In this document: positions 1 through 10,450 of the stretch, one piece after another
How the letters are laid out: every line of letters begins with the position of its first letter
How positions within the stretch are numbered: the stretch's first letter is position 1
Assembly (NCBI GenBank): GCA_016839165.1
Contig: CP069300.1
Span: forward strand, 6,076,001 to 6,140,000
Direction: 5' to 3'
DNA from: Bradyrhizobium sp. PSBB068
Lineage (GTDB): Bacteria; Pseudomonadota; Alphaproteobacteria; Rhizobiales; Xanthobacteraceae
Length of the DNA stretch: 64,000 nt
Program-made: the position numbers and the translations under genes
Notes under the pieces: model-generated
What the model was told of the DNA's origin: nothing
Databases searched by the model: none
What the model saw: the letters and a program-made list of their open reading frames with translations, nothing else

Positions 1-125
1 TTTGCCGCCGGTCCGCCTGCGGAGGGTTTGCGTTGGGCGCCGGTCTTGCGCATGGCGGCTTCCTTGCGGAGAGCGGCCTTGCTGGGAGCAGACTTGTTCG
101 GGGCAGTTTTGGAGCGCGAGGTCAT
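1..125 (-). CDS. Start of a lysine/alanine-rich protein (partial)
   Basis: Read on the minus strand, an ATG at 125 opens a frame that stays open to the window edge (41 codons). The N-terminus begins MTSRSKTAPNKSAPSK and is rich in Lys, Ala, Ser and Arg, so it is basic and probably disordered. It is divergent from the sigma-54 regulator at 268. The ribosome site is weak. Only the N-terminus is present, so no family can be assigned. Confidence 0.5.
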   Translation of the reverse strand, partial: MTSRSKTAPNKSAPSKAALRKEAAMRKTGAQRKPSAGGPAA

Positions 126-267
126 CTTGTTCGAAACCTTAGTTCAATCGGAAAGATGTCGGCGGCGGCGGAATAAGGGCGGGTTTGCAACGTTTAAGAG
201 TGCGTTAATCGGCATCGGCGACATTGCCCCGATTCGAGACAAATAATCGTAGCGTGCGGGGAAAACC

Positions 268-1758
<1,491 letters not shown>

Positions 1759-2062
1759 GCCCCGAGGCCGATGAGGCGATACCAGGGAACCTTTTGAACC
1801 GTGTCCCTCCGGTGACAGACAAAGGCTGTGCCGCGTGGCAAAAACGCACAGCCCGAGCGAAATCAGCCGCTTCGAGGTCAGTTTGTCGTGAGTTGCCCCG
1901 CATGGCGCTGGCTGCACAAGAGGGGCAAATGTATCGTCTGCGTTTGTTGCGTGCAGGCATACGAGTCGATCAAGAGGCCGGCGCTTTCGCGCAAGCTATG
2001 AAACCAATACTGATTTGAACTGTTCCAGAATCTGGGAGCAGTTCCACCCAGGGGGTGCGAAA
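1759..2062. other. Intergenic region with one short hairpin
   Basis: About 300 bases without a convincing gene. A 7-bp inverted repeat (GGCTGTG at 1824-1830 pairing with CACAGCC at 1847-1853) lies downstream of the sigma-54 regulator and may help end its transcript, but it has no T-run. Nothing else was recognised. Confidence 0.4.
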
Positions 2063-4288
2063 ATGCGTGACTGTTCGAACAACCGTCGAGGATTTGACCG
2101 CGTCTTGATGGCCGTCGCGGCAACCTTCCTCACGGTGTCCGCGACCACGGCTTTCGCACAAGACACGCCCCGCTCGAGCGCCTCGGAACTTGCGATCGAC
2201 GCCGCGATCCCGCGCCCCGAACCGGCCAACGTCCCGCCGCCCACCGCGAGCGATTTCAAGGCCGACACCACCGCCGCGCTGCCCGACGCGGCCAAGCCGG
2301 CCGACGCGAAGCCCACCGATGTGCAGGCCACCGAAGCCAAACCGGTTGACGCAAAGCCGGCGGAGCCGAGCGCGACCGCAAAGGCCGTGGAGCCCGCTGA
2401 CGCGCCGAAGGCCGATGCACCGAAGACCGACACCGCTGTTGCGCCGCCTGCAGCGGCACCCGCGCCTGCCACCGCAACGGCGCCCGCCGCAGCTCCGGCT
2501 CCCGCGACGGCCGCGGCCCCTGCGATTGAACCGGCGAAGGCCGCGAGCAATGTTGCCGTCGAGGATCAACCGGTCGCCGGCAAGGTGCGCGAACTGCTCG
2601 CCAGCAAGACTCTGCGCACCTTCGATCGCAAGAACGAGCGCGCGGCCGCAGAGAAATTCTATTCGGCCCGCGACTATGCGCCTGTCTTCACTAAGGCCGG
2701 CCAGCTGACCGACGCCGGCAAGGGCGTCATCGCCCGCCTGAAAGACGCGGCTGCCGACGGCCTCGATGCAGCAGATTATCCGGTGCCGGATTTCGCCGCA
2801 GCGTCGACCCCCGATGCGCTGGCCGACGCCGAGCTGAAGCTCGCGGCCAGCATGCTGGACTATGCGCGCCAGGCCCAGAGCGGCCGCATGCATTGGTCGC
2901 AGGTGTCGGCTGACATCCTCTATCCGGAGCACCCGATCGATCCGGCGGAAGTGTTCGCCAATGTGACCTCGGCCAAGGACGCCTCGGCCGCACTCGACAG
3001 CTACAACCCGCCGCAGAAGCTCTACAAGGAGCTGAAGAAGAAGCTCGCCGAGCTGCGCGGCCAGGGCGACGGCCCGGTCATCACGATCGCGGACGGTCCG
3101 GCGTTGAGATATGTGCCGGCGCGCAAGAAGCAGGCCGCGGTCGAGATGGACGATCCGCGCGTGCCGGACCTGCGGGGCAAGCTCGGCATCACCGAGAATG
3201 CCGACAGCACGAAGTATGACGCGCAGGTCGCGAAAGCGGTCGAGAAGTTCCAGAGCAGCGTTGATCTCAAGGCGACCGGCGTGCTCGACGAGCGCACGGT
3301 GAAGGCGCTGAACAATCCGAAGCGCGACCGTCAGATCGACACCGTGCTCGTCAACATGGAACGCTGGCGCTGGCTGCCGCGCCAGCTCGGCGCCGCCAAT
3401 GTCGGCAATGCCTATGTGATCCTCAACATCCCGGACTATACGCTGAAGGTGATGCAGAACGGCGCGCAGGTCTGGACCACGCGCGTGGTGACCGGCAAGC
3501 CCGGCCAGCATGCCACGCCGCTGCTGACCGAGACGATGAAGTACATCACGGTCAACCCGACCTGGAATGTGCCGCCGTCGATCATCTACAACGAATATCT
3601 GCCGGCCCTGCAGCAGGACCCGACGGTGCTGCAGCGCATGGGCCTGAAGCTCGAGCGCAACCGCGACGGCTCGATCCATGTCTCGCAGCCGCCCGGTGAA
3701 GCCAATGCGCTCGGCCGCATCCGCTTCAACTTCCCGAACAAGTTCCTGGTCTATCAGCACGACACGCCGGACAAGTACCTGTTCGCGAAGGACGAGCGCG
3801 CCTTCAGCCATGGCTGCATGCGCGTGCAGAACCCGGATCAGTACGCATCCGTGCTGCTCAACATCACCGAGCCGAACCAGCACTACACGCCGGAGCGGAT
3901 CCGCAGCATGTACGGCTCGAGCGAAGTCGATCTGAAATTCCCGACGCCGATCCCGGTCAACATCACCTACCAGACCGCCTTCGTGGACGATGCCGGCAAG
4001 CTGCAAATCCGCCGGGACATCTACGGCCGCGACGCCACCATGCTGTCGCTGCTCAAGAACAGCCGCGGCAAGGATCTTGAAACGGTGGTGGCGCACGCCC
4101 AGCCGAGCTACGCGCGGCCGCCGAGCAGCAGCCTGCCCGCAGGCGTCAACGTCGCCGGCGACAACAGCGGGTTCGGCTCCTCCGGACCGAACTTCTTCGA
4201 GCGCCTGTTCGGCGGCTTCGGACAGCCGGAGCCGCAGCCGGCCCGCCGCGGTCAGGCCCAGCAGCAGCGCCGGGTGATCACCCGCTGA
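2063..4288 (+). CDS. L,D-transpeptidase (YcbB/LdtD-like), exported
   Basis: 741 residues from the ATG at 2063, chosen because it follows a G-run at 2051-2055 and gives a clean signal peptide ending AFA before QDTP; a TTG at 2015 is possible but poorer. Residues about 40-175 are Ala/Pro/Lys/Asp-rich and low-complexity, probably a periplasmic linker. A peptidoglycan-binding domain follows (around VEKFQSSVDLKATGVLDERT), then a YkuD catalytic domain with the SHGCMR motif, whose nucleophile is Cys585. Enzymes of this family make 3-3 cross-links in peptidoglycan or attach proteins to it. The next gene is also a wall enzyme. Confidence 0.92.
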   Translation: MRDCSNNRRGFDRVLMAVAATFLTVSATTAFAQDTPRSSASELAIDAAIPRPEPANVPPPTASDFKADTTAALPDAAKPADAKPTDVQATEAKPVDAKPAEPSATAKAVEPADAPKADAPKTDTAVAPPAAAPAPATATAPAAAPAPATAAAPAIEPAKAASNVAVEDQPVAGKVRELLASKTLRTFDRKNERAAAEKFYSARDYAPVFTKAGQLTDAGKGVIARLKDAAADGLDAADYPVPDFAAASTPDALADAELKLAASMLDYARQAQSGRMHWSQVSADILYPEHPIDPAEVFANVTSAKDASAALDSYNPPQKLYKELKKKLAELRGQGDGPVITIADGPALRYVPARKKQAAVEMDDPRVPDLRGKLGITENADSTKYDAQVAKAVEKFQSSVDLKATGVLDERTVKALNNPKRDRQIDTVLVNMERWRWLPRQLGAANVGNAYVILNIPDYTLKVMQNGAQVWTTRVVTGKPGQHATPLLTETMKYITVNPTWNVPPSIIYNEYLPALQQDPTVLQRMGLKLERNRDGSIHVSQPPGEANALGRIRFNFPNKFLVYQHDTPDKYLFAKDERAFSHGCMRVQNPDQYASVLLNITEPNQHYTPERIRSMYGSSEVDLKFPTPIPVNITYQTAFVDDAGKLQIRRDIYGRDATMLSLLKNSRGKDLETVVAHAQPSYARPPSSSLPAGVNVAGDNSGFGSSGPNFFERLFGGFGQPEPQPARRGQAQQQRRVITR

Positions 4289-4330
4289 TCCGAGCACCGG
4301 CGCGATTCGGATAAATATTGCTGCAAAATC

Positions 4331-4359
4331 AACGATCTCGTTCAAAAAACGAGATCGTT
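4331..4359 (+). terminator. Hairpin after the L,D-transpeptidase gene
   Basis: An 11-bp perfect stem (AACGATCTCGT at 4331-4341 with ACGAGATCGTT at 4349-4359) lies 43 bases after the stop codon. Only a short T-run follows, so it may be a transcript end or a stabilising hairpin. Confidence 0.55.
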
Positions 4360-4552
4360 TACGTTAACCATTTCCGGTGTCGGCCGGGGAACTGGGCTAT
4401 CTTTTGCCACACTCGCCCAGTTAGTTAAGCCTAACTTGGGGGCGGGTCGGTAAACCTCGGTTAACCCTCCCGCTTTAAGAAAGCGTTCACCGTCTTCCGC
4501 AGGGGGTCTGCGAGGATGCCGAGCGAACGCTCGTCGACTGGGTGGGCTCATA

Positions 4553-6163
4553 GTGCTGGCTGTCTTCGCACGCCGCTTCAAACCGCTGTTGCTGCCTAAG
4601 GCCGGGTACCAAGCTGGCCTGACCGCGCTGTTGCTTTTGGCCGGCGCGGGATCGGTGCACGACGCGACGGCGCTGAACCAGACCCGCACGCTCTCGTTCC
4701 ACCACACCCATTCCGGCGAAGACCTCACCGTCACCTTCAAGCGCGACGGCCGCTACGACGAAGCCGCGCTGAAGCAGCTCAATCACTTCCTGCGCGACTG
4801 GCGCTCCCAGGATGAGACGGTGATGGACCGTCATCTGTTCGACATCCTCTGGGAAGTCTACGGCGACGTCGGCGGCAAGCAGCCGATCCAGATCATCTCG
4901 GCCTATCGCGCCCCTGCCACCAACGCCATGCTGCGCCGCCGCTCCTCGGGCGTCGCGCGGCACAGCCAGCACATGCTGGGGCACGCGATGGACTTCTTCA
5001 TTCCGGGCGTGCCGCTGGAGCAGATCCGCTACGCCGGCCTGCGCCTGCAGCGCGGCGGCGTCGGCTTCTACCCGACCTCCGGCTCGCCGTTCGTGCATCT
5101 CGACACCGGCGGCATCCGCCACTGGCCGCGAATGACCCGCGAGCAGCTGGTCAAGGTGTTCCCCGACGGCCGCACCGTCCATGTCCCGACCGACGGCACG
5201 CCGCTGAAGGGCTACGAGCTCGCCAAGGCTGACATCGAACGCCGTGGCAATGGCGACGATGCCGCCATCATCAGCAAGCCGACCCTGTTCGCAAAGCTGT
5301 TCGGGGGCGGCAAGTCGGGTGACGATGAGGACGAAGGCGGGGCCAGCGTGAACGACAAGCCCGCCGCCAACACGGTGGTTGCGGCCGCGGCTCCCGCCAA
5401 GCCTGCGGATACCAAATCCGCCGATCCGATTCCGCTGCCGCGCGCCAAGCCGCAATTCGCCGCCGCGATCCAGCTCGCCGCCGCCGACGCGCAGCTCGTT
5501 CCGACGCCAAAGGCCAAGCCGGCGATGCAGGTGGTGCAGACCGCCGAGAACACCGCGCCGCAATCGCCCGCCGACATCATCAATGCCCGCGGCTTCTGGG
5601 GCGACGAAACGGCCGCGCCGAAGCAGGCGTCGGCCGCACAGATCGCCGCGCTGAAGGCCCGTGAGGCGGTCGGCGGCGCCGATCCGCAGACCACGGCCAG
5701 CGCGACCGAGAACTTCAACAAGGCGCTCGCCTATGCGCCCGCCACGTCGTCGCCGGTCGATCGCGCCAACATCGTCGCAGCGACCGCACCGATCCCACGC
5801 AACGTGCGTCCGGCACGCAATGCTGCGGCGCCTAGCACCGAAATCAACACCGTCGTCGCGAAGGGCGCGCCCGGCCAGGGCGTCATCACAACGTCGGCGC
5901 GGATCTCGGCCGCCAAGGGTAACGATGTCTGGATGCGCGTGGTGATGCTGGCGCCGAGCGCGAGCAATGCCATGCTGACCACGGTGCTTGGCGACACCGA
6001 CATGAGCACGATGCGGGCTCACTTCGTGAAGCCGCAGGCCACCGTCGCCATGACTTTCTCGGAAGATCCGATGATGGGTATGACCTGCGATCACTTCTCG
6101 GGCTCCGCGACCACCCCCCTGACCACCCAGTCCTTCGTGCTGCGCACCGCCTCGCTGCGCTAA
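4553..6163 (+). CDS. DUF882 / YcbK-family murein peptidase (M15-like)
   Basis: 536 residues from a GTG start. A hydrophobic signal segment (AGLTALLLLAGAGSV) is followed by the DUF882 domain (residues about 45-215). Its zinc-peptidase signatures are the SQHMLGHAMDFFI stretch (HxxGxAxD) and FVHLDTG. This family resembles D-Ala-D-Ala carboxypeptidases and MepK-type murein endopeptidases. Residues about 260-430 are Ala/Pro/Lys-rich and low-complexity; the last 100 or so residues are better ordered but unassigned. It is separated from the L,D-transpeptidase by 264 bases, suggesting a wall-remodelling pair with separate promoters. Confidence 0.88.
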   Translation: MLAVFARRFKPLLLPKAGYQAGLTALLLLAGAGSVHDATALNQTRTLSFHHTHSGEDLTVTFKRDGRYDEAALKQLNHFLRDWRSQDETVMDRHLFDILWEVYGDVGGKQPIQIISAYRAPATNAMLRRRSSGVARHSQHMLGHAMDFFIPGVPLEQIRYAGLRLQRGGVGFYPTSGSPFVHLDTGGIRHWPRMTREQLVKVFPDGRTVHVPTDGTPLKGYELAKADIERRGNGDDAAIISKPTLFAKLFGGGKSGDDEDEGGASVNDKPAANTVVAAAAPAKPADTKSADPIPLPRAKPQFAAAIQLAAADAQLVPTPKAKPAMQVVQTAENTAPQSPADIINARGFWGDETAAPKQASAAQIAALKAREAVGGADPQTTASATENFNKALAYAPATSSPVDRANIVAATAPIPRNVRPARNAAAPSTEINTVVAKGAPGQGVITTSARISAAKGNDVWMRVVMLAPSASNAMLTTVLGDTDMSTMRAHFVKPQATVAMTFSEDPMMGMTCDHFSGSATTPLTTQSFVLRTASLR

Positions 6164-6200
6164 AGCGCGATAAGATTTGGTTGAATCATCATCGCGCTTT
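6162..6200. terminator. 10-bp hairpin overlapping the DUF882 stop codon
   Basis: AAAGCGCGAT (6162-6171) pairs perfectly with ATCGCGCTTT (6191-6200), ending in a short T-run. The position right at the stop codon suits a rho-independent terminator. Confidence 0.6.
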
Positions 6201-6213
6201 TGACCTTTGTTTG

Positions 6214-6260
6214 AGCATGATCTTTTCGGAAAACCGCTTCGCACTTTTCCGGATCATGCT
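6214..6260. repeat. Palindromic intergenic repeat (Bradyrhizobium type)
   Basis: Outer arms AGCATGATC (6214-6222) and GATCATGCT (6252-6260) plus inner arms CGGAAAA (6227-6233) and TTTTCCG (6245-6251) form an interrupted stem. From memory, this 'gcatgatc...cggaaaaccg...ttttccggatcatgc' unit is dispersed in many copies between Bradyrhizobium and other Rhizobiales genes. Confidence 0.75.
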
Positions 6261-6285
6261 TTAGCTCATCCCGAAAGCCGTTTGA

Positions 6286-6785
6286 TCAAGCCGGTAATCC
6301 TGCCTTACGCAGGCCGGCCTCGTAGCGCGCCCGGTCGGGCTCGCGCTTCATCACCTCGGCCGCATGGGCTGTCGCCGCCACCGAGTTGCCCATCTGCGCC
6401 AGGGTTGCGGCGAGGAACGCGTGATGGGTGTGGTCGGGCCGCGTGATGCGCCGTCGACGATCACATCGCCGAGATTGATGCCGATGCGAAACTGCATCCA
6501 CCGCGCCGGCGCGACGTCGGTATTGCGTTTGGCCATCCGGCGCTGCACCTCGACCGCGCACAGCACCGCATCGACGACGCTGTGAAATTCGACCAGCATG
6601 CCGTCGCCGGTGGTCTTGATGATGCGGCCGCGATTCTTGGCGATGGCCGGATCGATCAGCTCGATTCGATGGGTCTTCAGGCGCGCAAGGGTGCCCGTCT
6701 CGTCAGCCTCCATGAAGCGGCTAAAGCCGACCATGTCGGCGGCGAGGACCGCAGCGAGCCGGCGCTCTGGTCCTGGCACGTCCAT
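6286..6785 (-). pseudogene. Decayed class III adenylate/guanylate cyclase with TPR tail
   Basis: The first part (ATG at 6785) reads as the start of a cyclase catalytic domain: AAVLAADMVGFSRFMEADE, TTGDGMLVEF and RIGINLGDVIVDG. Near 6440 the frame changes and reads instead as the C-terminal end of a tetratricopeptide domain (HTHHAFLAATLAQMGN ... GLRKAGLPA). Everything between (the rest of the catalytic domain and most of the TPR region) is missing. This is an internal deletion with a frameshift, so the gene should be dead. A second remnant of the same family lies at 56.8-57.0 kb. Confidence 0.8.
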
Positions 6786-6926
6786 CTGAACGATCTGCCC
6801 GGTTGCCTTACCGCCAGTCTAGCAAATCAGGGGATGTCGCCCAAGCCGCCATAGCGGCTCCGCAGATGCCATCGGGAGTACCTTGGACGAGCGGCCTGAC
6901 GGCGTCAGGCCCGCCCGCCTGCCGCC
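6721..6926. repeat. Dispersed repeat, copy 1 (cyclase 5' end plus upstream hairpin)
   Basis: About 205 bases clearly similar to 56921-57126, ending in both cases with GCCGCC just before a neighbouring gene's stop codon (TCA on the plus strand). It covers the first codons of the cyclase remnant, its leader and a hairpin (GCCTGAC-GGC-GTCAGGC at 6894-6910). Similarity also continues into the cyclase remnant itself. Confidence 0.8.
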
Positions 6927-7874
6927 TCAGGCCCCGCGCGCCCGTGTGAGGGTTTCCGAGGGCATCTCGCCATATGCGCGGCTATAACATCTGGCGAAGT
7001 CGCTCAGATGCCAGAAGCCGTTGGCACGCGCGGCCGCGGTCACGGTCAGGAGCGGACTTCCTTTGACGAGGAGCTTGCGGACCGACCACATCCGCTTCGA
7101 CCGAAGGTGCTGATGCAGGCTGACGCCGCAAATGTGCTGCACGGCAGTCTGGAGCGTCCGAACGGAAACGCCGAGCGTCTGTGCGAGACCGGTGCTGTAG
7201 AGGTCGGCTTCCCCGACAGCCGCCACCAGTTCATCCAGGCGCTCGACGAGCTTCCGATGCCGGTCGAACGAACCGGGAAGCACCCGCTTGACGCTATCCT
7301 GGACCAAGGCGTTGTCGAGCCCGGCGATGAGCGTTTCCTGCAGTTGCCCGCTCAACAACTCGAATTCCCTGAGATCCCTGCAGCCGGAAGCCAGGCAAAA
7401 CATGTCCAGGATCGCCGATCGCAGCGCCAGCATCTTCGCCGGCGCCAGCCTGAACAGCTCGATTCCCCCATCGAACTCGGCCCATCCGCGATTGCTCATG
7501 TCGGAACCGAATCGCAGCATGAGATAGGTGTTCGCATGCCGTTCGACGACGTCGACGGGCACCCGACCACGGATGACCCCGATCGTGGAATCGCCAACCG
7601 CGTTGCCGTTCATCGTTGCATGGAAGGCGAGAGGAATGACGAGCCCAACCCCGCGATTTGCTCCGAGATCTCCCTCCATCCGCCGGGCGAACGATCGCTG
7701 CAGCACGAGAAGGCAGTCAGGAAGCGCAAGGATACTCCGCGAAGCCGAGATAGGCGACGAATCCAGCGGCGTGCTTCTCATTCCGCCGATGACATCATTG
7801 GGACGAAACTCATCGAAGCTGTTGAAGCGTTCGACACGCAGCACCGGCGAAGGATCGATCCAACGGACAGGCAT
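6927..7874 (-). CDS. AraC-family transcriptional regulator
   Basis: 315 residues. The C-terminal 100 residues form the paired helix-turn-helix of AraC regulators (AQTLGVSVRTLQTAVQ, then ARANGFWHLSDFARCYSRAYGEMPSE). The N-terminal 200 residues are a ligand/dimerisation region of the AraC-binding-like type. It starts 9 bases after the MarR gene's stop, so the two regulators are probably one transcript. Targets are not visible from sequence; genes of this layout often respond to small aromatic or stress compounds, but that is only a guess here. Confidence 0.88.
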   Translation of the reverse strand: MPVRWIDPSPVLRVERFNSFDEFRPNDVIGGMRSTPLDSSPISASRSILALPDCLLVLQRSFARRMEGDLGANRGVGLVIPLAFHATMNGNAVGDSTIGVIRGRVPVDVVERHANTYLMLRFGSDMSNRGWAEFDGGIELFRLAPAKMLALRSAILDMFCLASGCRDLREFELLSGQLQETLIAGLDNALVQDSVKRVLPGSFDRHRKLVERLDELVAAVGEADLYSTGLAQTLGVSVRTLQTAVQHICGVSLHQHLRSKRMWSVRKLLVKGSPLLTVTAAARANGFWHLSDFARCYSRAYGEMPSETLTRARGA

Positions 7875-7883
7875 CGTGGGCTC

Positions 7884-8363
7884 CTACGAAATCGGGTGGT
7901 CGAGCAACGCCTCGCTCGAGCGTACAATTCCCTTCATCAGTTCGACCGCCGACCGGAAGCTGTCCTCGCCGACCTGTCCGGCCAGTTTCGCCTGCACATC
8001 CCTCCAGCGCGGCAGCGCGCGGGACAAGGTTTTCCGGCCCTTGGCTGAGATCGAGATGTCGCGCACGCGGCGGTCTGCTCCCGGCACGATCCTGACCAGA
8101 CCGCGGCGCTCGAGGATCGTGACGTTGCGAGCGAGCGCGCTCGGATCCATCGACATCCTCCCCGCAAGAGCCCCCATGGTCACGGTCGCCTGCCGCGCAC
8201 AGGCTACGAGCAGCATGAATTGCGTCGGCTCCAGCCCGACCGGCGCGAAGGCCTCGGCATAGAGCCGGGTGATCACACGGCTCGCCTTCCGGACATTGAA
8301 TGCGGCGCAACAACTGCCGACAGCGGCGAGTTCCTCAGGCGTCGGCGAGATGTCGTGCGTCAT
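7884..8363 (-). CDS. MarR-family transcriptional regulator
   Basis: 159 residues from MTHDISPTPE. The upstream ATG at 8405 in the same frame would lie inside the palindrome at 8380-8410, so the start at 8363 is preferred. A winged helix is visible: QFMLLVACARQATVTMGALAGRMSMDPSALARNVTILERRGLVRI and the wing ADRRVRDISI. These repressors bind as dimers to palindromes and are released by ligands. It leads a two-gene unit with the AraC regulator. Confidence 0.9.
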   Translation of the reverse strand: MTHDISPTPEELAAVGSCCAAFNVRKASRVITRLYAEAFAPVGLEPTQFMLLVACARQATVTMGALAGRMSMDPSALARNVTILERRGLVRIVPGADRRVRDISISAKGRKTLSRALPRWRDVQAKLAGQVGEDSFRSAVELMKGIVRSSEALLDHPIS

Positions 8364-8379
8364 CAAGAATCCTTTTATA

Positions 8380-8410
8380 GGCATATACCTTGAATTTATA
8401 TGCATATGCC
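8380..8410. promoter_or_regulatory. Palindromic operator candidate before the MarR gene
   Basis: GGCATAT (8380-8386) is the inverse of ATATGCC (8404-8410), and ATATGCATAT (8398-8407) is itself a perfect palindrome. It lies just upstream of the chosen MarR start, the usual place for an autoregulatory MarR site. Confidence 0.55.
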
Positions 8411-8548
8411 GTTTTTAAATGGTTAAGCACAAGATTCCATGATCTTGCCGGATTCCGATAATCTGATTGATTGGCCGATTAAGACAGCTCGCTCAATATC
8501 CCCCTGCAACGAGGTCAGCACCGAATGCGTGCCAGGGGAGAAACCCAA

Positions 8549-8833
8549 ATGCCGGACATCGTGAGACTTGATCGACGCAAGCGGCAGCTGCCCGAACGAC
8601 CACTGACGCACTGCGCAAAGCCTGTCGACGCATCCGAGCTCTGGAGTGCCCGGCGACAGAAGGCGCGGGAAGCGCTTCAGGAAGCAATTTTTGCCCTTCA
8701 GATAAGCCACGCGCGAACGTCGATCATGATCGAGAAGATCGAGGACGAAGAGAGCCGGGAAAAGCTGCAATCCCAATCTGCGCGGGTAAGCACCTTGATC
8801 GACCTCGCCTGGTGTAGACTCGGCGATATCTGA
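8549..8833 (+). CDS. Small hypothetical protein, helical
   Basis: 94 residues from MPDIVRLDRRKR; the ATG at 8549 follows GGGGAG with good spacing, while an in-frame ATG at 8525 lacks a ribosome site. The sequence is charged and predicted helical (residues 30-90, with QSQSARVSTLIDLAWCRLGDI at the end). No known family was recognised. It is divergent from the MarR-AraC pair. Confidence 0.6.
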   Translation: MPDIVRLDRRKRQLPERPLTHCAKPVDASELWSARRQKAREALQEAIFALQISHARTSIMIEKIEDEESREKLQSQSARVSTLIDLAWCRLGDI

Positions 8834-8930
8834 TGCGGTGCCGCCACGAGCGGCAGCGGAGGCGACCGGCGATCACCGAGCGGCCCCACCGCCGGATAGA
8901 TCGACGATGCGATAGCGGCCATCGGTTCGA

Positions 8931-10298
8931 TCAACGGAGCACGAACATCAGGACGGCCGCCACCCCCATCACGACGGTTGCGATCCAGCCGAGCAGCACC
9001 GTTACCCAACCTGAGACATACGGTCCCATCACCGAACGCTTCGATGCCAACAGGATGATGACGGCCATCAGCGGCACGGCGACAACACCGTTAATCACGG
9101 CGCTCCAGAACAACGCTTTCATCGGGCTGACCGGCGAATACTGAATGAGCAATCCGGCGATGACGCTGAACGCGATCACGCCGTAGAAGGCCCGCGCGTC
9201 CCGCACCTCCTTCTCGAGGCCTTCATTCCACCCCATCGCTTCCGCGAGCGCGTATGCCGAAGATCCTGCAAGGACCGGCACGCCGATCAGGCCGACGCCG
9301 ACGATGCCCATTGCGAACAGGATGAAGGCGAAATCTCCGGCCAGCGGCCGCAACGCGCTCGCCGCCTGCGCCGCGGTCTCGATGTTCGTGATTCCCGCCA
9401 CATGCAGCGTCACGGCGGTCGCCAGAATGATGAAGTAAGCGGTGATGTCGGAATAGAACATGCCGCTCCAGGTGTCCCACTGGATGCGCCGTAACTCTTT
9501 CGATGCAGCAGAAGAATCGGACACGAGCCCCGCCTTGCCTTGCGCCAGCATATCTTCCACTTCCTCGGAAGCCTGCCAGAAGAACAGGTACGGACTGATG
9601 GTCGTCCCGAAGACGCCGACGACGACAGCCGCGCTGTCCGCCGTGAATGGCAACCTCGGCCATACGGTATCTCGGAGCACCTGTCCCCAGGGCACGTGAA
9701 CGGTGAGCAGAACGCCCGCATAGGCAAGGAGCGAAAGGGTTAGCCATTTCAGGAAGAAGACGTAGCGATGATACGGAACGAAGACCTGAAGCAGGAGTGT
9801 CGTGACGACAAAGGCCACGGCCATCGCATGCGCATTGAGCCCGCTCACGAGCTCGCCGACCTCGCCCATGGCCGCGACGTCGGCCCCGATATTGATGGTG
9901 TTTGCGATCAATAGAAGGAGAACGACGCCCTTGAGAACGACCGGCGGGAACTCGGCCTTGATGTTTGCGGCCAGGCCCCGGCCCGTGACCCTGCCGATCC
10001 GCCCGCACATGGATTGAATCGCCGCCATGAGCGGAAACGCCAGCGGCATCGTCCACAGCATGCCCGTGCCGAATTGCGCTCCCGCCTGGGAGTAGGTGGC
10101 GATACCGCTGGGATCGTCGTCAGCGACGCCGGTGATCAGCCCCGGACCCAGCCGCGCCAGCGGATGGGCCTTGAGGCGCGCGCGGCCAGACTGGAGGACG
10201 TCGGACAGGTTTGCGATAGTGCCACGCCGCGCGGGCAACTTCGGCCTGCTTGCGTCGATGATCCCTAGCCTGTCGGCACGTCGTCGTACACGCTGCAT
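8931..10298 (-). CDS. Nramp-related divalent metal transporter
   Basis: 455 residues with about 11 membrane segments. The first carries DDDPSGIATYSQ, which aligns with the DPGN metal-binding turn of Nramp proteins. The sixth region reads FGTTISPYLFFWQASEE, where canonical Nramps have MPHN; the metal-contacting Met is therefore absent and the metal may not be Mn2+ or Fe2+. GGGAGCAGG precedes the ATG. A FixK-type box (10350-10363) sits 52 bases upstream, suggesting induction at low oxygen. It belongs to the Nramp superfamily, but to a divergent branch. Confidence 0.88.
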   Translation of the reverse strand: MQRVRRRADRLGIIDASRPKLPARRGTIANLSDVLQSGRARLKAHPLARLGPGLITGVADDDPSGIATYSQAGAQFGTGMLWTMPLAFPLMAAIQSMCGRIGRVTGRGLAANIKAEFPPVVLKGVVLLLLIANTINIGADVAAMGEVGELVSGLNAHAMAVAFVVTTLLLQVFVPYHRYVFFLKWLTLSLLAYAGVLLTVHVPWGQVLRDTVWPRLPFTADSAAVVVGVFGTTISPYLFFWQASEEVEDMLAQGKAGLVSDSSAASKELRRIQWDTWSGMFYSDITAYFIILATAVTLHVAGITNIETAAQAASALRPLAGDFAFILFAMGIVGVGLIGVPVLAGSSAYALAEAMGWNEGLEKEVRDARAFYGVIAFSVIAGLLIQYSPVSPMKALFWSAVINGVVAVPLMAVIILLASKRSVMGPYVSGWVTVLLGWIATVVMGVAAVLMFVLR

Positions 10299-10349
10299 GC
10301 CTGCTCCCAGCTTTCGCTGCTTCTATAGCTTGCCGCACCGGGAGAGGAA

Positions 10350-10363
10350 TTGAGCCGCGTCAA
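10350..10363. promoter_or_regulatory. FixK/FNR-type box before the Nramp gene
   Basis: TTGAGCCGCGTCAA: both half-sites perfect. Its centre is 58 bases before the Nramp ATG (minus strand). Confidence 0.75.
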
Positions 10364-10378
10364 GCGCCGCCATCCGGA

Positions 10379-10392
10379 TTGCGCCAGATCAA
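10379..10392. promoter_or_regulatory. FixK/FNR-type box before the 81-residue gene
   Basis: TTGCGCCAGATCAA, of the TTGC-N6-TCAA class, centred 65 bases before the ATG at 10451. The identical 14-mer recurs at 56773-56786. Confidence 0.6.
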
Positions 10393-10450
10393 CGCCCCGG
10401 ATGATCAGTCATGCCAAAGTTCGGGTTGTTGTTCAGAGGAAGCCCGGGAC

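Noticed and set aside
1970..4345. 791-codon minus-strand open frame opposite the L,D-transpeptidase
   Set aside because: The transpeptidase has a signal peptide and the SHGCMR motif; the antisense frame is Arg/Gly low-complexity.
6214..6260. Insertion sequence end or transposon remnant
   Set aside because: No transposase fragment is nearby, and the unit matches a known type of dispersed palindrome.
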